Notes under the pieces: model-generated | Told to the model about the DNA's origin: nothing | What the model saw: only the letters and a program-made list of their open reading frames with translations | Database searches by the model: none | NCBI RefSeq assembly: GCF_014201095.1 | Contig: NZ_JACHDN010000001.1 | Location: 4,425,148-4,489,147, forward strand | Direction: 5' to 3' | From: Cellulomonas hominis | Lineage (GTDB): Bacteria > Actinomycetota > Actinomycetes > Actinomycetales > Cellulomonadaceae | DNA: 64,000 nucleotides | Made by a program: the position numbers and the translations under genes | Part shown: piece by piece, positions 46,936-56,294 of the stretch | Layout: the number at the start of each line of letters is the position of its first letter | How positions within the stretch are numbered: position 1 is the first letter of the stretch

Positions 46936-49359
46936 ATGATCCGCGAGTCCTTCACCAGCGGGTGGACGGTGCGCCGCCGACCCGGCCTGTTCGGCACGCT
47001 GGGCGCTCCGGCGGAGCCGCCGCTCGAGGTCGCGCTGCCCCACGACGCGGTGCGGGACCTGGCCCGCGACCCGGACGGTGCCGAGGGCGGGGCCACGGGA
47101 TACCACCCCGGGGGCGCGTTCACCTACGAGAAGACGTTCGACGTCCCCGAGGCGTGGCGCGAGCGCGTTGTGACGCTCGAGTTCGAAGGTGTGTACCGCG
47201 ACGCCGTGGTGCTGATCAACGGTGACTTCGCCGCGCAGCGGCCGAACGGGTACGCCGGGTTCGCCGTCCGCGCCGACCCGTTCCTCCGGTACGGGCAGCC
47301 GAACACCGTCACGGTCGAGGCCCGCGCCCACCTGGACAGCCGCTGGTACACCGGGGCCGGCATCTACCGACCTGTCCACCTGCTGGTCGCCGACCCGGTC
47401 CATGTGGCCCTCGACGGTGTCCGGGTGGTCACGCGCGACGTCGACGCGGAGCGCGCCGTGGTCGAGGTCGGGGCGCGGCTGGAGAACGAGACGCGCACCG
47501 CGGCGACCGTCCGGCTGAGCACCCGCGTCCTCGACGCGGACGGCGCCGTCGTGGCCGAAAGCACCGTCCCGGTCACGGTCCTGCCCGGCGAGCCCGCGAC
47601 CGCCCGCCTGCGCCTGCCCGTCCCGGCACCGCGCCTGTGGAGCCCGGACTCCCCCGACCTCTACCGGCTGGAGACCACGATCGCTCGGGGTGCCGACGTT
47701 CTCGACACGGAGTCGACCACCTTCGGCATCCGCACCCTGCAGCTCGACGCGGAGCACGGGCTGCGCCTCAACGGCGAACCCGTCCTGCTGCGCGGCGCGT
47801 GCGTGCATCACGACAACGGGCCCCTGGGCGCCGTCTCGGTCGCGCGGGCCGAGGAGCGCCGGATCGCCCTGCTCAAGGGCGCAGGCTTCAACGCGGTCCG
47901 CAGCGCGCACAACCCCCTCGCCCGCTCGGCGCTGGACGCCTGCGACCGGCTGGGCGTCCTGGTGATGGACGAGCTCACCGATGTGTGGACCAAGGGGAAG
48001 ACCGACTTCGACGCCGCGCTCACGTTCGCGGAGTGGTGGGAGCGGGATGTCGAGGCGATGGTCGCCAAGGACGCCAACCACCCCAGCGTGGTGCTCTACT
48101 CCATCGGCAACGAGGTCTTCGAGGCCGGCTCGGGCATCGGCTCCGCCTGGGGGCGGCGACTGGCGGAGAAGATCCGCGAGCTCGACCCCACGCGGTACGT
48201 CACCAACGGGATCAACGCCATGGTCGCCACCGCCGACAAGCTCGCGGCGATGGCGCCCCCTGGAGGCGGGACGACGGACGTCAACGCAGCGATGGCGTCG
48301 ATGGGTGACATGCTCGCGGCGCTCGCCACGTCGGACCTGGTCACCGACGCCATCGAGGAGTCCGCCGGCGTGCTCGACGTCCTCGGGTTGAACTACGGCG
48401 ACGCGCGGTACGCGCTGGAGGCCGAGCGGTACCCGCACCGGGTCGTCGTCGGCAGCGAGACCTTCCCCTCCCACATCGACGCCCTCTGGGAGGCCGTCAC
48501 CCGGCACGGCCACGTCATCGGCGACTTCACCTGGACGGGCTGGGACTACCTCGGCGAGTCGGGGATCGGACGCGTCTCCTACGTCGAGGACGGGGACGGA
48601 CCCGCGATGAGCGGACCGTATCCGTACCTGACCGCGCACGCGGGTGACCTGGACATCACCGGTGTGCGACGGACGATCTCGTACTACCGGGAGATCGTGT
48701 TCGGCCTGCGGCGCGAGCCCTATCTCGCCGTCCACCGCCCGCAGCACCATGGCAAGACCCCGGGCAGCACCCCGTGGGGGTGGTCGGACAGCGCGGCGAG
48801 CTGGACCTGGGACGTCCCCGCCGGCTCCCCCGTCACGGTCGACGTCTACACCCCGGACGCGCAGGTCGAGCTCGTCGTCAACGGCAGGTCCGTCGGCACG
48901 GCGCAGGTGGGTGAGGTCAAGCCGTTCCTCGCGCGGTTCGAGACGGTCTACGAGCCCGGTGACGTCGTCGCTGTCACGACGGCCCCGGACGGGACGACAC
49001 GCCGGGCGCGGCTGCGCACCGCGGACGCGGAGCTCCGCCTGGTCGCCACCGCGGAGAGGCCCGCGGTGCGCGCCGCGGACGACGACCTGGCGTACGTCGC
49101 CCTCGCCCTCGCCGACGAGCACGGGACGGTCCCGACCGACCGCGATGTCCCGGTGACGGTCGAGGTCGAGGGACCCGGCCGGCTCGTAGCTCTCGGGACG
49201 GGGAACCCGAGCACTGCCGAGCGGTTCGACGCCGCGACCTGCACGACCTACGAGGGCCGCGCCCTCGCGGTCGTCCGGCCCACCGGTCCCGGGGAGATCG
49301 TGGTGCGGGTGAGCACCCCCGGGCTCGCGGACGGCGACGCCAGGGTCGTCAGCGGCTGA
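46936..49359 (+). CDS. GH2 beta-glycosidase (beta-galactosidase-like)
   Basis: An 807-residue intracellular GH2. It starts MIRESFTSGWTVRRR; sugar-binding domain LPHDAVRDLARD...GGATGYHPGGAFTYEKTF, immunoglobulin-like domain, then the TIM barrel with LRGACVHHDNGPLGAVS, NAVRSAHNPLARS, acid/base Glu393 in YSIGNEVFE and nucleophile Glu508 in VGSETFPS. Extra C-terminal domains (DUF4982-like, VDVYTPDAQVELVVNGRSVG, and a further Ig-like one) follow. The NxK motif of beta-glucuronidases is absent, so beta-galactosidase or another beta-glycosidase is more likely. GAGGAG precedes the ATG; divergent from the MFS gene with shared operators. Confidence 0.88.
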   Translation: MIRESFTSGWTVRRRPGLFGTLGAPAEPPLEVALPHDAVRDLARDPDGAEGGATGYHPGGAFTYEKTFDVPEAWRERVVTLEFEGVYRDAVVLINGDFAAQRPNGYAGFAVRADPFLRYGQPNTVTVEARAHLDSRWYTGAGIYRPVHLLVADPVHVALDGVRVVTRDVDAERAVVEVGARLENETRTAATVRLSTRVLDADGAVVAESTVPVTVLPGEPATARLRLPVPAPRLWSPDSPDLYRLETTIARGADVLDTESTTFGIRTLQLDAEHGLRLNGEPVLLRGACVHHDNGPLGAVSVARAEERRIALLKGAGFNAVRSAHNPLARSALDACDRLGVLVMDELTDVWTKGKTDFDAALTFAEWWERDVEAMVAKDANHPSVVLYSIGNEVFEAGSGIGSAWGRRLAEKIRELDPTRYVTNGINAMVATADKLAAMAPPGGGTTDVNAAMASMGDMLAALATSDLVTDAIEESAGVLDVLGLNYGDARYALEAERYPHRVVVGSETFPSHIDALWEAVTRHGHVIGDFTWTGWDYLGESGIGRVSYVEDGDGPAMSGPYPYLTAHAGDLDITGVRRTISYYREIVFGLRREPYLAVHRPQHHGKTPGSTPWGWSDSAASWTWDVPAGSPVTVDVYTPDAQVELVVNGRSVGTAQVGEVKPFLARFETVYEPGDVVAVTTAPDGTTRRARLRTADAELRLVATAERPAVRAADDDLAYVALALADEHGTVPTDRDVPVTVEVEGPGRLVALGTGNPSTAERFDAATCTTYEGRALAVVRPTGPGEIVVRVSTPGLADGDARVVSG

Positions 49360-49369
49360 GGACGGCACT

Positions 49370-49401
49370 GCGGCGGGTCCGGTGTCCACCGGACCCGCCG
49401 C
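49370..49401. terminator. Bidirectional terminator hairpin
   Basis: GCGGCGGGTCCGGT (49370-49383) pairs perfectly with ACCGGACCCGCCGC (49388-49401), loop GTCC, between the convergent GH2 and ABC permease genes. Confidence 0.8.
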
Positions 49402-49411
49402 GAACTGCGTG

Positions 49412-50329
49412 CTACTTGATGGCGCCGGCGCTGATGCCGTTGACGATCTGCTTCTGCGCCAGGATGTAGAACACGATCACCGGGACGATCGAGATGGCCG
49501 TGGCCGCGAGCAGGATCTGCTGCTGCGGGGTCTCGGCCGAGACGAACGCCGTCAGGCCGCGCTGGACCGGCATCAACGAGTTGTCGTCGAAGATCACGAG
49601 GGCCATCAGGTACTCGTTCCACGCGCCGAGCCCCTGGATCACCGCGACCGCCGCCATGCCCGGGCGGGCGAGCGGCAGGATCACGCTCGCGAACACCCGC
49701 AGCGGCGAGGCGCCGTCCAGCTGGGCGGCCTCCTCCAGGTCCCGCGGCTGGTTCGCGAAGAAGCTCCGCATGATGAGCGTCGCCATCGGGATGCCCGCGG
49801 TGATGAGGATGCAGATGTACCCGATGCGGGAGTTGCTCAGCCCGAGGGAGATCAGCAGCTTGTACTGCGCGAGGAACATCGCCGGGGCCGGGATGATCAT
49901 GACCGCCAGGATGATGGCCTGGAACAGCCCCTTGCCCGCGAAGTCCAGCCGGGCCAGGGCGTACCCGGCCATGCTCGCCGCCGCGAGGATGCCGACGACA
50001 GCGGCGCCGGTGTACAGGATGCTGTTGAGCAGGTACCGGCCGAGCTCGCCCTCCACCCACGCCGTGACGTAGTTGTGCCACTGCGGGTCGGCGGGCAGCA
50101 GACTCGTCCCGCGGAGCACCTCGTCGAGGGTCTGGAACGACCCGGACAGCATCCAGAGCAGCGGGAACAGCGAGACGACCGCCGCGACGACGAGCAGTCC
50201 GTACAGGCCGACCCGGTCGGGCCGGATCCTGCGCCGCTGCCGCACCGGGGCTGCGACCAGCGCGGGGCCGTCCCCCGCCGCCGCGACCGACGTGACCAGG
50301 GCGCCCTCGGGGCCCTTGAGCGTGCTCAT
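49412..50329 (-). CDS. Carbohydrate ABC transporter permease (MalG type)
   Basis: A 305-residue inner-membrane permease of the CUT1 class. After a 35-residue cytoplasmic tail there are six helices (VGLYGLLVVAAVVSLFPLLWML, LLNSILYTGAAVVGILAAASMAGYALA, LFQAIILAVMIIPAPAMFLAQ and others). The EAA loop for ATPase contact is EEAAQLDGASPLRVFASVILPLARPGM. The typical MalG end QKQIVNGISAGAIK is present. Its ATG overlaps the stop of the other permease by 4 nt (ATGA). It completes a binding protein-permease-permease operon; the ATPase must come from elsewhere, probably a shared MsiK-type protein. Confidence 0.93.
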   Translation of the reverse strand: MSTLKGPEGALVTSVAAAGDGPALVAAPVRQRRRIRPDRVGLYGLLVVAAVVSLFPLLWMLSGSFQTLDEVLRGTSLLPADPQWHNYVTAWVEGELGRYLLNSILYTGAAVVGILAAASMAGYALARLDFAGKGLFQAIILAVMIIPAPAMFLAQYKLLISLGLSNSRIGYICILITAGIPMATLIMRSFFANQPRDLEEAAQLDGASPLRVFASVILPLARPGMAAVAVIQGLGAWNEYLMALVIFDDNSLMPVQRGLTAFVSAETPQQQILLAATAISIVPVIVFYILAQKQIVNGISAGAIK

Positions 50330-51258
50330 GCGCGCGACCTCCTGTTGGACAGCCCGAGCTGGATCAGCGACAGGATCACGAGCGCCCCGCCGAAGATCAC
50401 CGACATCGCCGCGGCGCTGCCGTACCGGTAGTTCGTGAACGCCTCGCCGTAGATCAGCAGCGTCGGGACCATCGTGTGGTAGCCCGGGCCGCCGTTCGTC
50501 AGCACCTGGACGGTGCCGAAGATCTGCATCGCCGCGAGGAGCGTGAGCAGGCTGACGATCGTCGTGACCGGCGCGAGGTGCGGCCACGTGATGTAGCGGA
50601 ACTTCGCCCAGCCGCGGGCGCCGTCGAGGCTCGCGGCCTCGTACAGCTCGTTCGGGATGTCCTGGAGGCCGGCGAGGAACAGCAGGAAGCCGAACCCCCA
50701 GTGGAACCAGACGAACACCGCGGCGACCGTCGGCAGGGCCAGCGACGGGTCGCCGAGCCAGTTCTGCTGCCAGGACTCGAGCCCGACCGCGCCGAGCACG
50801 TTGTTGATCAGACCCGACCGCGGGTTGAGCATCGAGGAGAAGAGCATGCCGACCACGACGACGGACAGGACGCCGGGCAGGTAGAACACGGTGCGGAAGA
50901 ACGTCTTGCCGCGCGTGATCCGGTTGACCGCGGTGGCCATCAGCAGCGCGACGCCGTTGCCGATGAAGAACCCGACGGCCGCGAAGACGACGACGTTCTT
51001 CATGGACGCCCAGAAGGCGTCGTAGTGCCAGACGAACTCGTAGTTGGCGAACCCGACCCACGGGGTGTCCGGGCTGATGCCGTCCCACGACTGGAAGCTC
51101 AGCAGGATCGCCTGGGCGAACGGCGTGATCGTGAAGAGCCCGATCAGCGCGATCGCCGGCGCGAGGAACATCCAGCCGATCAGGTTCCGGCGCATGACGC
51201 TCCCCCGGCTCGGCGCGCGCTGGGCGCGCCGAGCGGGGGCGGCGGACGTCGTCGTCAC
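50326..51258 (-). CDS. Carbohydrate ABC transporter permease (MalF/UgpA type)
   Basis: A 310-residue CUT1 permease. Six helices begin with LIGWMFLAPAIALIGLFTITPFAQAILLSF; the EAA loop is ELYEAASLDGARGWAKFRYITWPHLAP, followed by QVLTNGGPGYHTMVPTLLIYGEAF. The start is taken at GTG 51258, whose GTGA overlaps the stop of the binding-protein gene; this adds a 20-residue basic leader (TTTSAAPARRAQRAPSRGSV) before MRRNLIGWMF. The internal ATG at about 51195 is the alternative, but overlap coupling is the rule in this operon. Confidence 0.92.
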   Translation of the reverse strand: MTTTSAAPARRAQRAPSRGSVMRRNLIGWMFLAPAIALIGLFTITPFAQAILLSFQSWDGISPDTPWVGFANYEFVWHYDAFWASMKNVVVFAAVGFFIGNGVALLMATAVNRITRGKTFFRTVFYLPGVLSVVVVGMLFSSMLNPRSGLINNVLGAVGLESWQQNWLGDPSLALPTVAAVFVWFHWGFGFLLFLAGLQDIPNELYEAASLDGARGWAKFRYITWPHLAPVTTIVSLLTLLAAMQIFGTVQVLTNGGPGYHTMVPTLLIYGEAFTNYRYGSAAAMSVIFGGALVILSLIQLGLSNRRSRA

Positions 51259-52580
51259 TGGCTGAGGTCCTGTGCGGCCTGCAGGTCGGCGAGCACCTCG
51301 TCCACGGTCATCTCGCCGAGCACCAGGCTCTGCGCGTCGCGCTTGATCGCGTTGTTGACGTCGGTGGTGGGGGTGTTCTCCAGCACCTGCATCGTCTCGA
51401 TGGACGAGGCGAAGCCGGCCAGCTGCGCGGGCAGCTCGCCCTCGAGCAGCTCCGGGTTGGAGGGCAGGATCCACGCCTGCTCGGCGAAGACCCGCTGCTG
51501 GTCGGGCTCGGTGAGCCACTTGACGAACGCGAGGGCCTCCTCGGGGTGGTCGCCCTTCGGGTTGATGACGGCGCCCTTGCCGGCGAGGCCCAGGGCGCGG
51601 GGCTCCTGGGTGCCGTCGGCCGCGGCGGGCAGCGCCAGCGAGAAGTAGCTGTCGTAGTCGGGCGCGGTGCGCAGGCCCACGGACACGCCGGGCGACGCGT
51701 CGAAGATGGAACCGACCTCCTGGTTGTTGAAGAAGGCGGTCTCCACGTTCGGGTTGTCGTCCTGGCCGCCCGGCAGCGCGTCGTTGGCGAGGATGCCGGC
51801 GTCCTTCATGTCGACCAGCAGCTGGAAGGCGTTGCGCCAGCCGTCCGACTCCCACGGCAGCTTGCCGTCGAAGGTGTCGGAGATCTCCTCGTTGGTCAGC
51901 CAGTTCGACGCGTACGACTGGATGAGCTGCGGCGTGAGCGACGAGGCGACCGTGAAGTTGCCGTCCCCGGACGCCGCGATGCCGTCGATGAACTCGTCCA
52001 TCGTCTCGGGCGCCTTCGCCTGGTCGAGGCCCGTCGAGTCCGGGTCGACGAGGAAGCCGTAGGTCTGCACCTCCCAGTGCGCGGTGTAGATGCCCGCGGG
52101 GACGTCCAGGTTGTTGCCGTCCTTGAACGTCGACAGCTCGATGACCGCCGGGGAGAAGTTCTCGCCCCACTCCCCCGCGAGCTCGTCGCTGAGATCCATC
52201 GCCCAGCCGGCCTTGTAGAAGCCGGCCATGTCCGTGGCGTTGAACGAGGAGTAGACGTCGGGCATGTCGCCGGACTGGGCCTTGGCCTGCAGCTTCGGCA
52301 GGTAGTCGGTGGGTCCGGGCGAGTCGATGGTGATCTTCACCCCCGTCTCCTCGGTGTACTTCTCGGCCAGCTCCGTGAGGGCGGCCTCCTGGCCCCGCGA
52401 CTGGTTCATGAAGGTCAGCTCGACCTGGCCCCCGGTGGCGCCGTCGTCGGCTCCGGAGTCGTCGCTGGACGAGCAGCCCGCCAGGACGAGCGACGAGGCG
52501 ATGGCGAGCGTCCCGACCGCCATCACCGGACGGCGACGCAGCGGGCGGGACGGGGACTGTGCACTACGGCTGGAACGCAT
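51255..52580 (-). CDS. Sugar ABC transporter substrate-binding lipoprotein
   Basis: A 441-residue CUT1 binding protein (SBP_bac_1). A basic n-region and lipobox LVLAGC (Cys36) anchor it outside the membrane; a Ser/Asp/Gly tether follows. Binding-protein blocks: VELTFMNQSRGQEAALTELAEKY, MPDVYSSFNATDMAGFYKAGW, the signature-like SLALPAAADG, GLAGKGAVINPKGDHPEEALAFVKWLTEPDQQRVF. The ATG at 52580 is used; a GTG 9 nt upstream is possible. A -35/-10 promoter and two LacI-type operators upstream suggest induction with the glucuronate genes, so the cargo is probably an acidic xylooligosaccharide. Confidence 0.93.
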   Translation of the reverse strand: MRSSRSAQSPSRPLRRRPVMAVGTLAIASSLVLAGCSSSDDSGADDGATGGQVELTFMNQSRGQEAALTELAEKYTEETGVKITIDSPGPTDYLPKLQAKAQSGDMPDVYSSFNATDMAGFYKAGWAMDLSDELAGEWGENFSPAVIELSTFKDGNNLDVPAGIYTAHWEVQTYGFLVDPDSTGLDQAKAPETMDEFIDGIAASGDGNFTVASSLTPQLIQSYASNWLTNEEISDTFDGKLPWESDGWRNAFQLLVDMKDAGILANDALPGGQDDNPNVETAFFNNQEVGSIFDASPGVSVGLRTAPDYDSYFSLALPAAADGTQEPRALGLAGKGAVINPKGDHPEEALAFVKWLTEPDQQRVFAEQAWILPSNPELLEGELPAQLAGFASSIETMQVLENTPTTDVNNAIKRDAQSLVLGEMTVDEVLADLQAAQDLSQ

Positions 52581-52618
52581 GGACCTCACCTTTGAAAGTC
52601 ATCGGCTCTGACGCGGCG

Positions 52619-52648
52619 ACGCTACGTCGAACCGTTCAGCGGTGTCAA
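52619..52648 (-). promoter_or_regulatory. Promoter of the ABC importer operon
   Basis: Minus-strand TTGACA (52643-52648, consensus), 18-bp spacer, TAGCGT (52619-52624). Expected start near 52612, leaving a 5' UTR of about 30 nt. Confidence 0.7.
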
Positions 52649-52652
52649 CTTG

Positions 52653-52664
52653 GCAATCGGATGC
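52653..52664. promoter_or_regulatory. LacI-type operator, proximal, ABC operon
   Basis: GCAATCGGATGC lies 4 bp upstream of the consensus -35. It departs from the GCAAYCGRTTGC pattern at one position of the right half. Confidence 0.5.
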
Positions 52665-52722
52665 CTTCAGCGGTTTCGCGCCGATCTGCGCCAAACGGTG
52701 GCGAGTTGAATCGTTGTGTCAG

Positions 52723-52734
52723 CCAACCGGTTGC
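52723..52734. promoter_or_regulatory. LacI-type operator, distal, ABC operon
   Basis: CCAACCGGTTGC, with the perfect core CAACCGGTTG, 70 bp from the proximal site. The uxaC pair has a similar 67-bp spacing. Confidence 0.5.
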
Positions 52735-52752
52735 TATCCCACGACGAACGTC

Positions 52753-54225
52753 CTAGGACGCGGGGTCCGCCGGTTCGGCGGCGTACGTCACCGACCGGAC
52801 GACGGCCGGACCGCGCAGCGCCTCGACGCCGAGCACGCGCCCCGTGAAGCCGCCCGCCACCTCGGTGGAGACGTAACGGCCGTCGATCCCGGCGAGCACC
52901 TGCGGGCGACCGTCGACCACGAGGCCCAGCTCGAGGCGGTCGGGCCCGCGGTGCCGTCGCTCGCCCGTCGCGGGAACCGCCCGGACCAGCAGGTCCACCT
53001 CGCCGGTCCCCGCGACGGCGCGATCGAGCACCTGGTCCAGGTCCCCGACCACCGCCCGCGCGAGCACCTGGTCGCCCACGCGTTCGACGCCGGCCCAGTG
53101 CGCGTCGTCGATGCGCACCACGACGGCCGCGTCGCCGCGGGCCAGGCGGACGACGGCCGTCCACCGCTCGTCGCGCGTGCGGACGGCGAGCATCCGCTCG
53201 GCGACCCGGGCGACCGGGGCCCGGCCCGGCGCCAGCTCCAGGCCCGCCGGCCCGGGCGCGGCGAACTCCCCGGGGTGCCGGCCCGGCGACACCCAGCGCG
53301 GGTCGAGCTCCGGTTCAGCGAACCGGTCCACGAAGGACGTCCGCGCCGCGGGGACGTCGAACCGGTCCTCGTCCACCACCGGCCAGTCGTCGACCCAGTC
53401 GACGCCTGCCAGGAACGTCTCCCGTCCGTTCACGTGGAACCGGTGCGGCGAGCCTGCCGGGCGGACGCCGAGGTACAGCATCGCCCAGGTCCCGTCCTGC
53501 CGCTCCACGAGGTCGCCGTGCCCGGTGCTCTGCACCGGCCCGTCCAGGCTCCGGTGACTGAGCACCGGGTTGGCCGGGCAGCCCGCGAACGGACCGCTCG
53601 GCCGCTCCGAGCGGGCGACGGAGACGGCGTGCCCGCGGCCGGTGCCGCCCTCGGCGACCACCAGGTACCACCACCGGCCCCGCCGCAGCAGGTGCGGGCC
53701 CTCCGTCTGGGCCAGCCCGGTGCCGGTCCAGAGCAGCCGGGGCTCGGAGAGCAGGCGGCCGGTCTCCGGGTCGAGCAGCGCCTGCCAGATGCCGCCCCCG
53801 TCCTCACGCTTCCAGGTGAGGTAGCAGTCCGGCCCGTCCCAGGCGAGGTCGGGGTCGATACCGACGGCGCCGGCGGTGAACGCCGGCTCGCTCCACGGAC
53901 CTGCCGGGTCGGCGGCGTGCACGAGCAGGTGGCCGTCGTCGATGCGGCCGACGTCGGTCGTGACCATCCAGAAGCGGCCGTCGTGGTGCCGGAGCGTCGG
54001 TGCGTAGATCCCGCGCGACGCGCCGGCCAGCCCCCCGGCCACGGTCAGCTGGCTCGGGCGGTCGAGGACGTTGCCGACCTGCGTCCAGCTCAGCAGGTCG
54101 GTGCTGCGGAACAGCGGCACGCCAGGGGCGTACTCGAACGACGAGGTCGCGAGGTAGTAGTCGTCGCCCACCCGGCAGACGGTCGGGTCGGGGTAGAACC
54201 CCGGGACGACCGGGCGGCTGCTCAC
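52753..54225 (-). CDS. GH43 glycosidase, paralogue of the enzyme at 39348
   Basis: A 490-residue intracellular GH43 with the same layout as its paralogue: propeller with base Asp13 in PGFYPDPTVCRVGD, GIDPDLAWDG for the pKa-modulating Asp, QTEGPHLLRR for the acid Glu, then a GH43_C2-type sandwich ending YVSTEVAGGFTGRVLGVEA. beta-Xylosidase or alpha-L-arabinofuranosidase activity is likely. GTG at 54225 overlaps the GH42 stop by 4 nt (GTGA). It is the last gene of the uxuB operon; the tandem ABC operon follows 172 bp downstream with its own promoter. Confidence 0.88.
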   Translation of the reverse strand: MSSRPVVPGFYPDPTVCRVGDDYYLATSSFEYAPGVPLFRSTDLLSWTQVGNVLDRPSQLTVAGGLAGASRGIYAPTLRHHDGRFWMVTTDVGRIDDGHLLVHAADPAGPWSEPAFTAGAVGIDPDLAWDGPDCYLTWKREDGGGIWQALLDPETGRLLSEPRLLWTGTGLAQTEGPHLLRRGRWWYLVVAEGGTGRGHAVSVARSERPSGPFAGCPANPVLSHRSLDGPVQSTGHGDLVERQDGTWAMLYLGVRPAGSPHRFHVNGRETFLAGVDWVDDWPVVDEDRFDVPAARTSFVDRFAEPELDPRWVSPGRHPGEFAAPGPAGLELAPGRAPVARVAERMLAVRTRDERWTAVVRLARGDAAVVVRIDDAHWAGVERVGDQVLARAVVGDLDQVLDRAVAGTGEVDLLVRAVPATGERRHRGPDRLELGLVVDGRPQVLAGIDGRYVSTEVAGGFTGRVLGVEALRGPAVVRSVTYAAEPADPAS

Positions 54226-56270
54226 GCCTCCGCCACGACCGCGACGCCCTGCGCGGGCAGGGGCAGACCGGCGGCGGCGGAGCCGGACAGCAGGTCCGTC
54301 CCCGGCAGGTCGAGGTCGACCGGCGCGGTGCCGTGGTTGATGACGAAGGTGAGGTCGCCGCGCCGGACGGACTCGACCCAGCCGCCGGCGTCGCCGCGGT
54401 GCACGGGCGCCGGTGCGATGCCGGCCTCCGCGAGCAGCACCGCGACCAGCGCGGCGGTGTCCGCGGCGCCGAGCCGGGTGGCCAGGTACCAGGCTGCGCC
54501 CTCACCGGTGGCGCGGCGGGTGAGCGCCGGCTGCCCGTCGAGCACCCCGCCTCCGGCGAACCGCGCGCGCACCTCGGCATCGTGCAGCCGGACCACCTCG
54601 CTCCACTCGACGCCCGTCGCGTCCGCGGGCAGGTCCGCTCCGGCCAGGGCGACCGTGGGGGCGACCGTCGCCTCGTCCCGGACCGGGAAGGAGCCCGGGC
54701 GCTGCCACGCCCCCGCGAGCGGGACGAACTCCTCCACCCAGACGCCCAGGGTCTGCTGCAGTCCGCCGAGGTACCCGCCGAGCCGGACGTGCATCGACTC
54801 GTCGACGATCGCCGACTGGGCCGTCACCAGGACCGTCGCACCCGCCCGGGCGGCCGCGTCCAGCGCGGCGATCTGCGCGTCCGTGGCGACGAACATGCTG
54901 GGCACGACGACCAGCGAGTAACCGGTCAGGTCCTCGTCGCCGTGCACGAGGTCCACCAGCACGCCCGCCTCGGTGAGCGCGGCGTGCCACGGCGTCACCA
55001 GCCCGAGGTAGCTCGAGTGCATCGGCAGGCCGCGCTGCTCGATCGCCCACCAGCTGTCCCAGTCCAGGACGAGCGCCGCCCGGGCGGTCGGGGTGGTGCC
55101 GAGGACCCGGCCGAGCCCGCGCAGCTCGGCCCCGAGCTCCTCGACCTCCCGGAAGACGCGGGTGTCCGTCCCGGCGTGCGGCAGCATCGCCGAGTGGAAC
55201 GACTCGGCGCCCGCACGCGACTGCCGCCACTGGAAGAACAGGATCCCGTCCGCGCCGCGCGCGACCGCCTGGTAGGACAGGGCGCGCATCTGGCCGGGCG
55301 CCTTCGGGGCGTTGCTCGGCCGCATGTTCGCGGCGTTCGCCGCCTGCTCCATGAGCAGCCAGGGGCGGCCGCGTCCGAGCGAGCGCATGAGGTCCCGGGC
55401 CATCGCCGCCGTCCGGGCGCCGTCCGGGTCGGCGGGGTCCGGGTACAGGTCGTCGGAGACGACGTCGACGTGCGGCGCCCAGCGCCAGTAGTCGGCGCCG
55501 CGGAACACGCCCATGAAGTTGGTGGTCACCGGGACCTCCGGAGTCACCTCGCGCAGGATCGCCTTCTCGGCCAGGAAGCACGCCAGCAGCTCGTCGGAGC
55601 TGAACCGGTCGAAGTCGAGCTGCTGGGTGGGGTTGTGGTACGCCGGCGTCGCGCGGGGCGGGACGACCTCGTCGAAGGAGTCGTAGCGCTGCGACCAGAA
55701 CGCGGTCCCCCAGGCGTCGTTGAGCGTCGCGACGTCGCCGTACTTCTCCTCGAGCCAGCGCCGGAACGCCGCGGCCGACGCGTCGCACCAGCACCGGGCC
55801 ACGTGGCAGCCGTACTCGTTGGAGATGTGCCACAGCGCCAGCGCGGGGTGGTCGCCGTACCGCTCGGCGATCGCCCGCACCAGGCGCCCCGCCGCGGCGC
55901 GGAACTCCGGCGAGCTCGGGCAGTACGCCTGGCGCGACCCGGGCCACAGGCGGACGCCGTCGGCGGTCACGGGGAGGGTCTGCGGGTAGGCGCGCGCCAG
56001 CCACGGCGGCGGCGACGCGGTCGCGGTCGCCAGGTCGACCCGGACGCCGGCGGCATGCAGGGTGTCGAGCACGCGGTCGAGCCACGCGAAGTCGTACTCG
56101 CCCTCGCGCGGCTCGAGCCGGGCCCAGGAGAACACCCCGACGGTCGCCAGGTTCACGCCGGCCCGCCGCATCAGCCGCACGTCCTCGTCCCACACCTCCT
56201 CCGGCCACTGCTCGGGGTTGTAGTCGCCGCCGTACCAGGGGGTCGACGAGAACACGGGACGCAGGGGCAT
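54222..56270 (-). CDS. GH42 beta-galactosidase
   Basis: A 682-residue GH42, normal length, no signal peptide. TIM barrel with YGGDYNPEQWPEEVWDEDVRLM at the start, acid/base Glu152 in WHISNEYG and nucleophile Glu308 in LLMEQAAN. A cysteine cluster (Cys117, Cys155, Cys160, Cys162) forms the zinc site of the family. The trimerisation domain contains VVVPSMFVATDAQ, and a small C-terminal beta domain ends the protein. It cleaves beta-galactosides or alpha-L-arabinopyranosides, both side groups of hemicellulose. It follows the six-hairpin gene by 24 bp. Confidence 0.93.
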   Translation of the reverse strand: MPLRPVFSSTPWYGGDYNPEQWPEEVWDEDVRLMRRAGVNLATVGVFSWARLEPREGEYDFAWLDRVLDTLHAAGVRVDLATATASPPPWLARAYPQTLPVTADGVRLWPGSRQAYCPSSPEFRAAAGRLVRAIAERYGDHPALALWHISNEYGCHVARCWCDASAAAFRRWLEEKYGDVATLNDAWGTAFWSQRYDSFDEVVPPRATPAYHNPTQQLDFDRFSSDELLACFLAEKAILREVTPEVPVTTNFMGVFRGADYWRWAPHVDVVSDDLYPDPADPDGARTAAMARDLMRSLGRGRPWLLMEQAANAANMRPSNAPKAPGQMRALSYQAVARGADGILFFQWRQSRAGAESFHSAMLPHAGTDTRVFREVEELGAELRGLGRVLGTTPTARAALVLDWDSWWAIEQRGLPMHSSYLGLVTPWHAALTEAGVLVDLVHGDEDLTGYSLVVVPSMFVATDAQIAALDAAARAGATVLVTAQSAIVDESMHVRLGGYLGGLQQTLGVWVEEFVPLAGAWQRPGSFPVRDEATVAPTVALAGADLPADATGVEWSEVVRLHDAEVRARFAGGGVLDGQPALTRRATGEGAAWYLATRLGAADTAALVAVLLAEAGIAPAPVHRGDAGGWVESVRRGDLTFVINHGTAPVDLDLPGTDLLSGSAAAGLPLPAQGVAVVAEA

Positions 56271-56294
56271 GACGGCCTCTCGGGTCGGGGTGGG

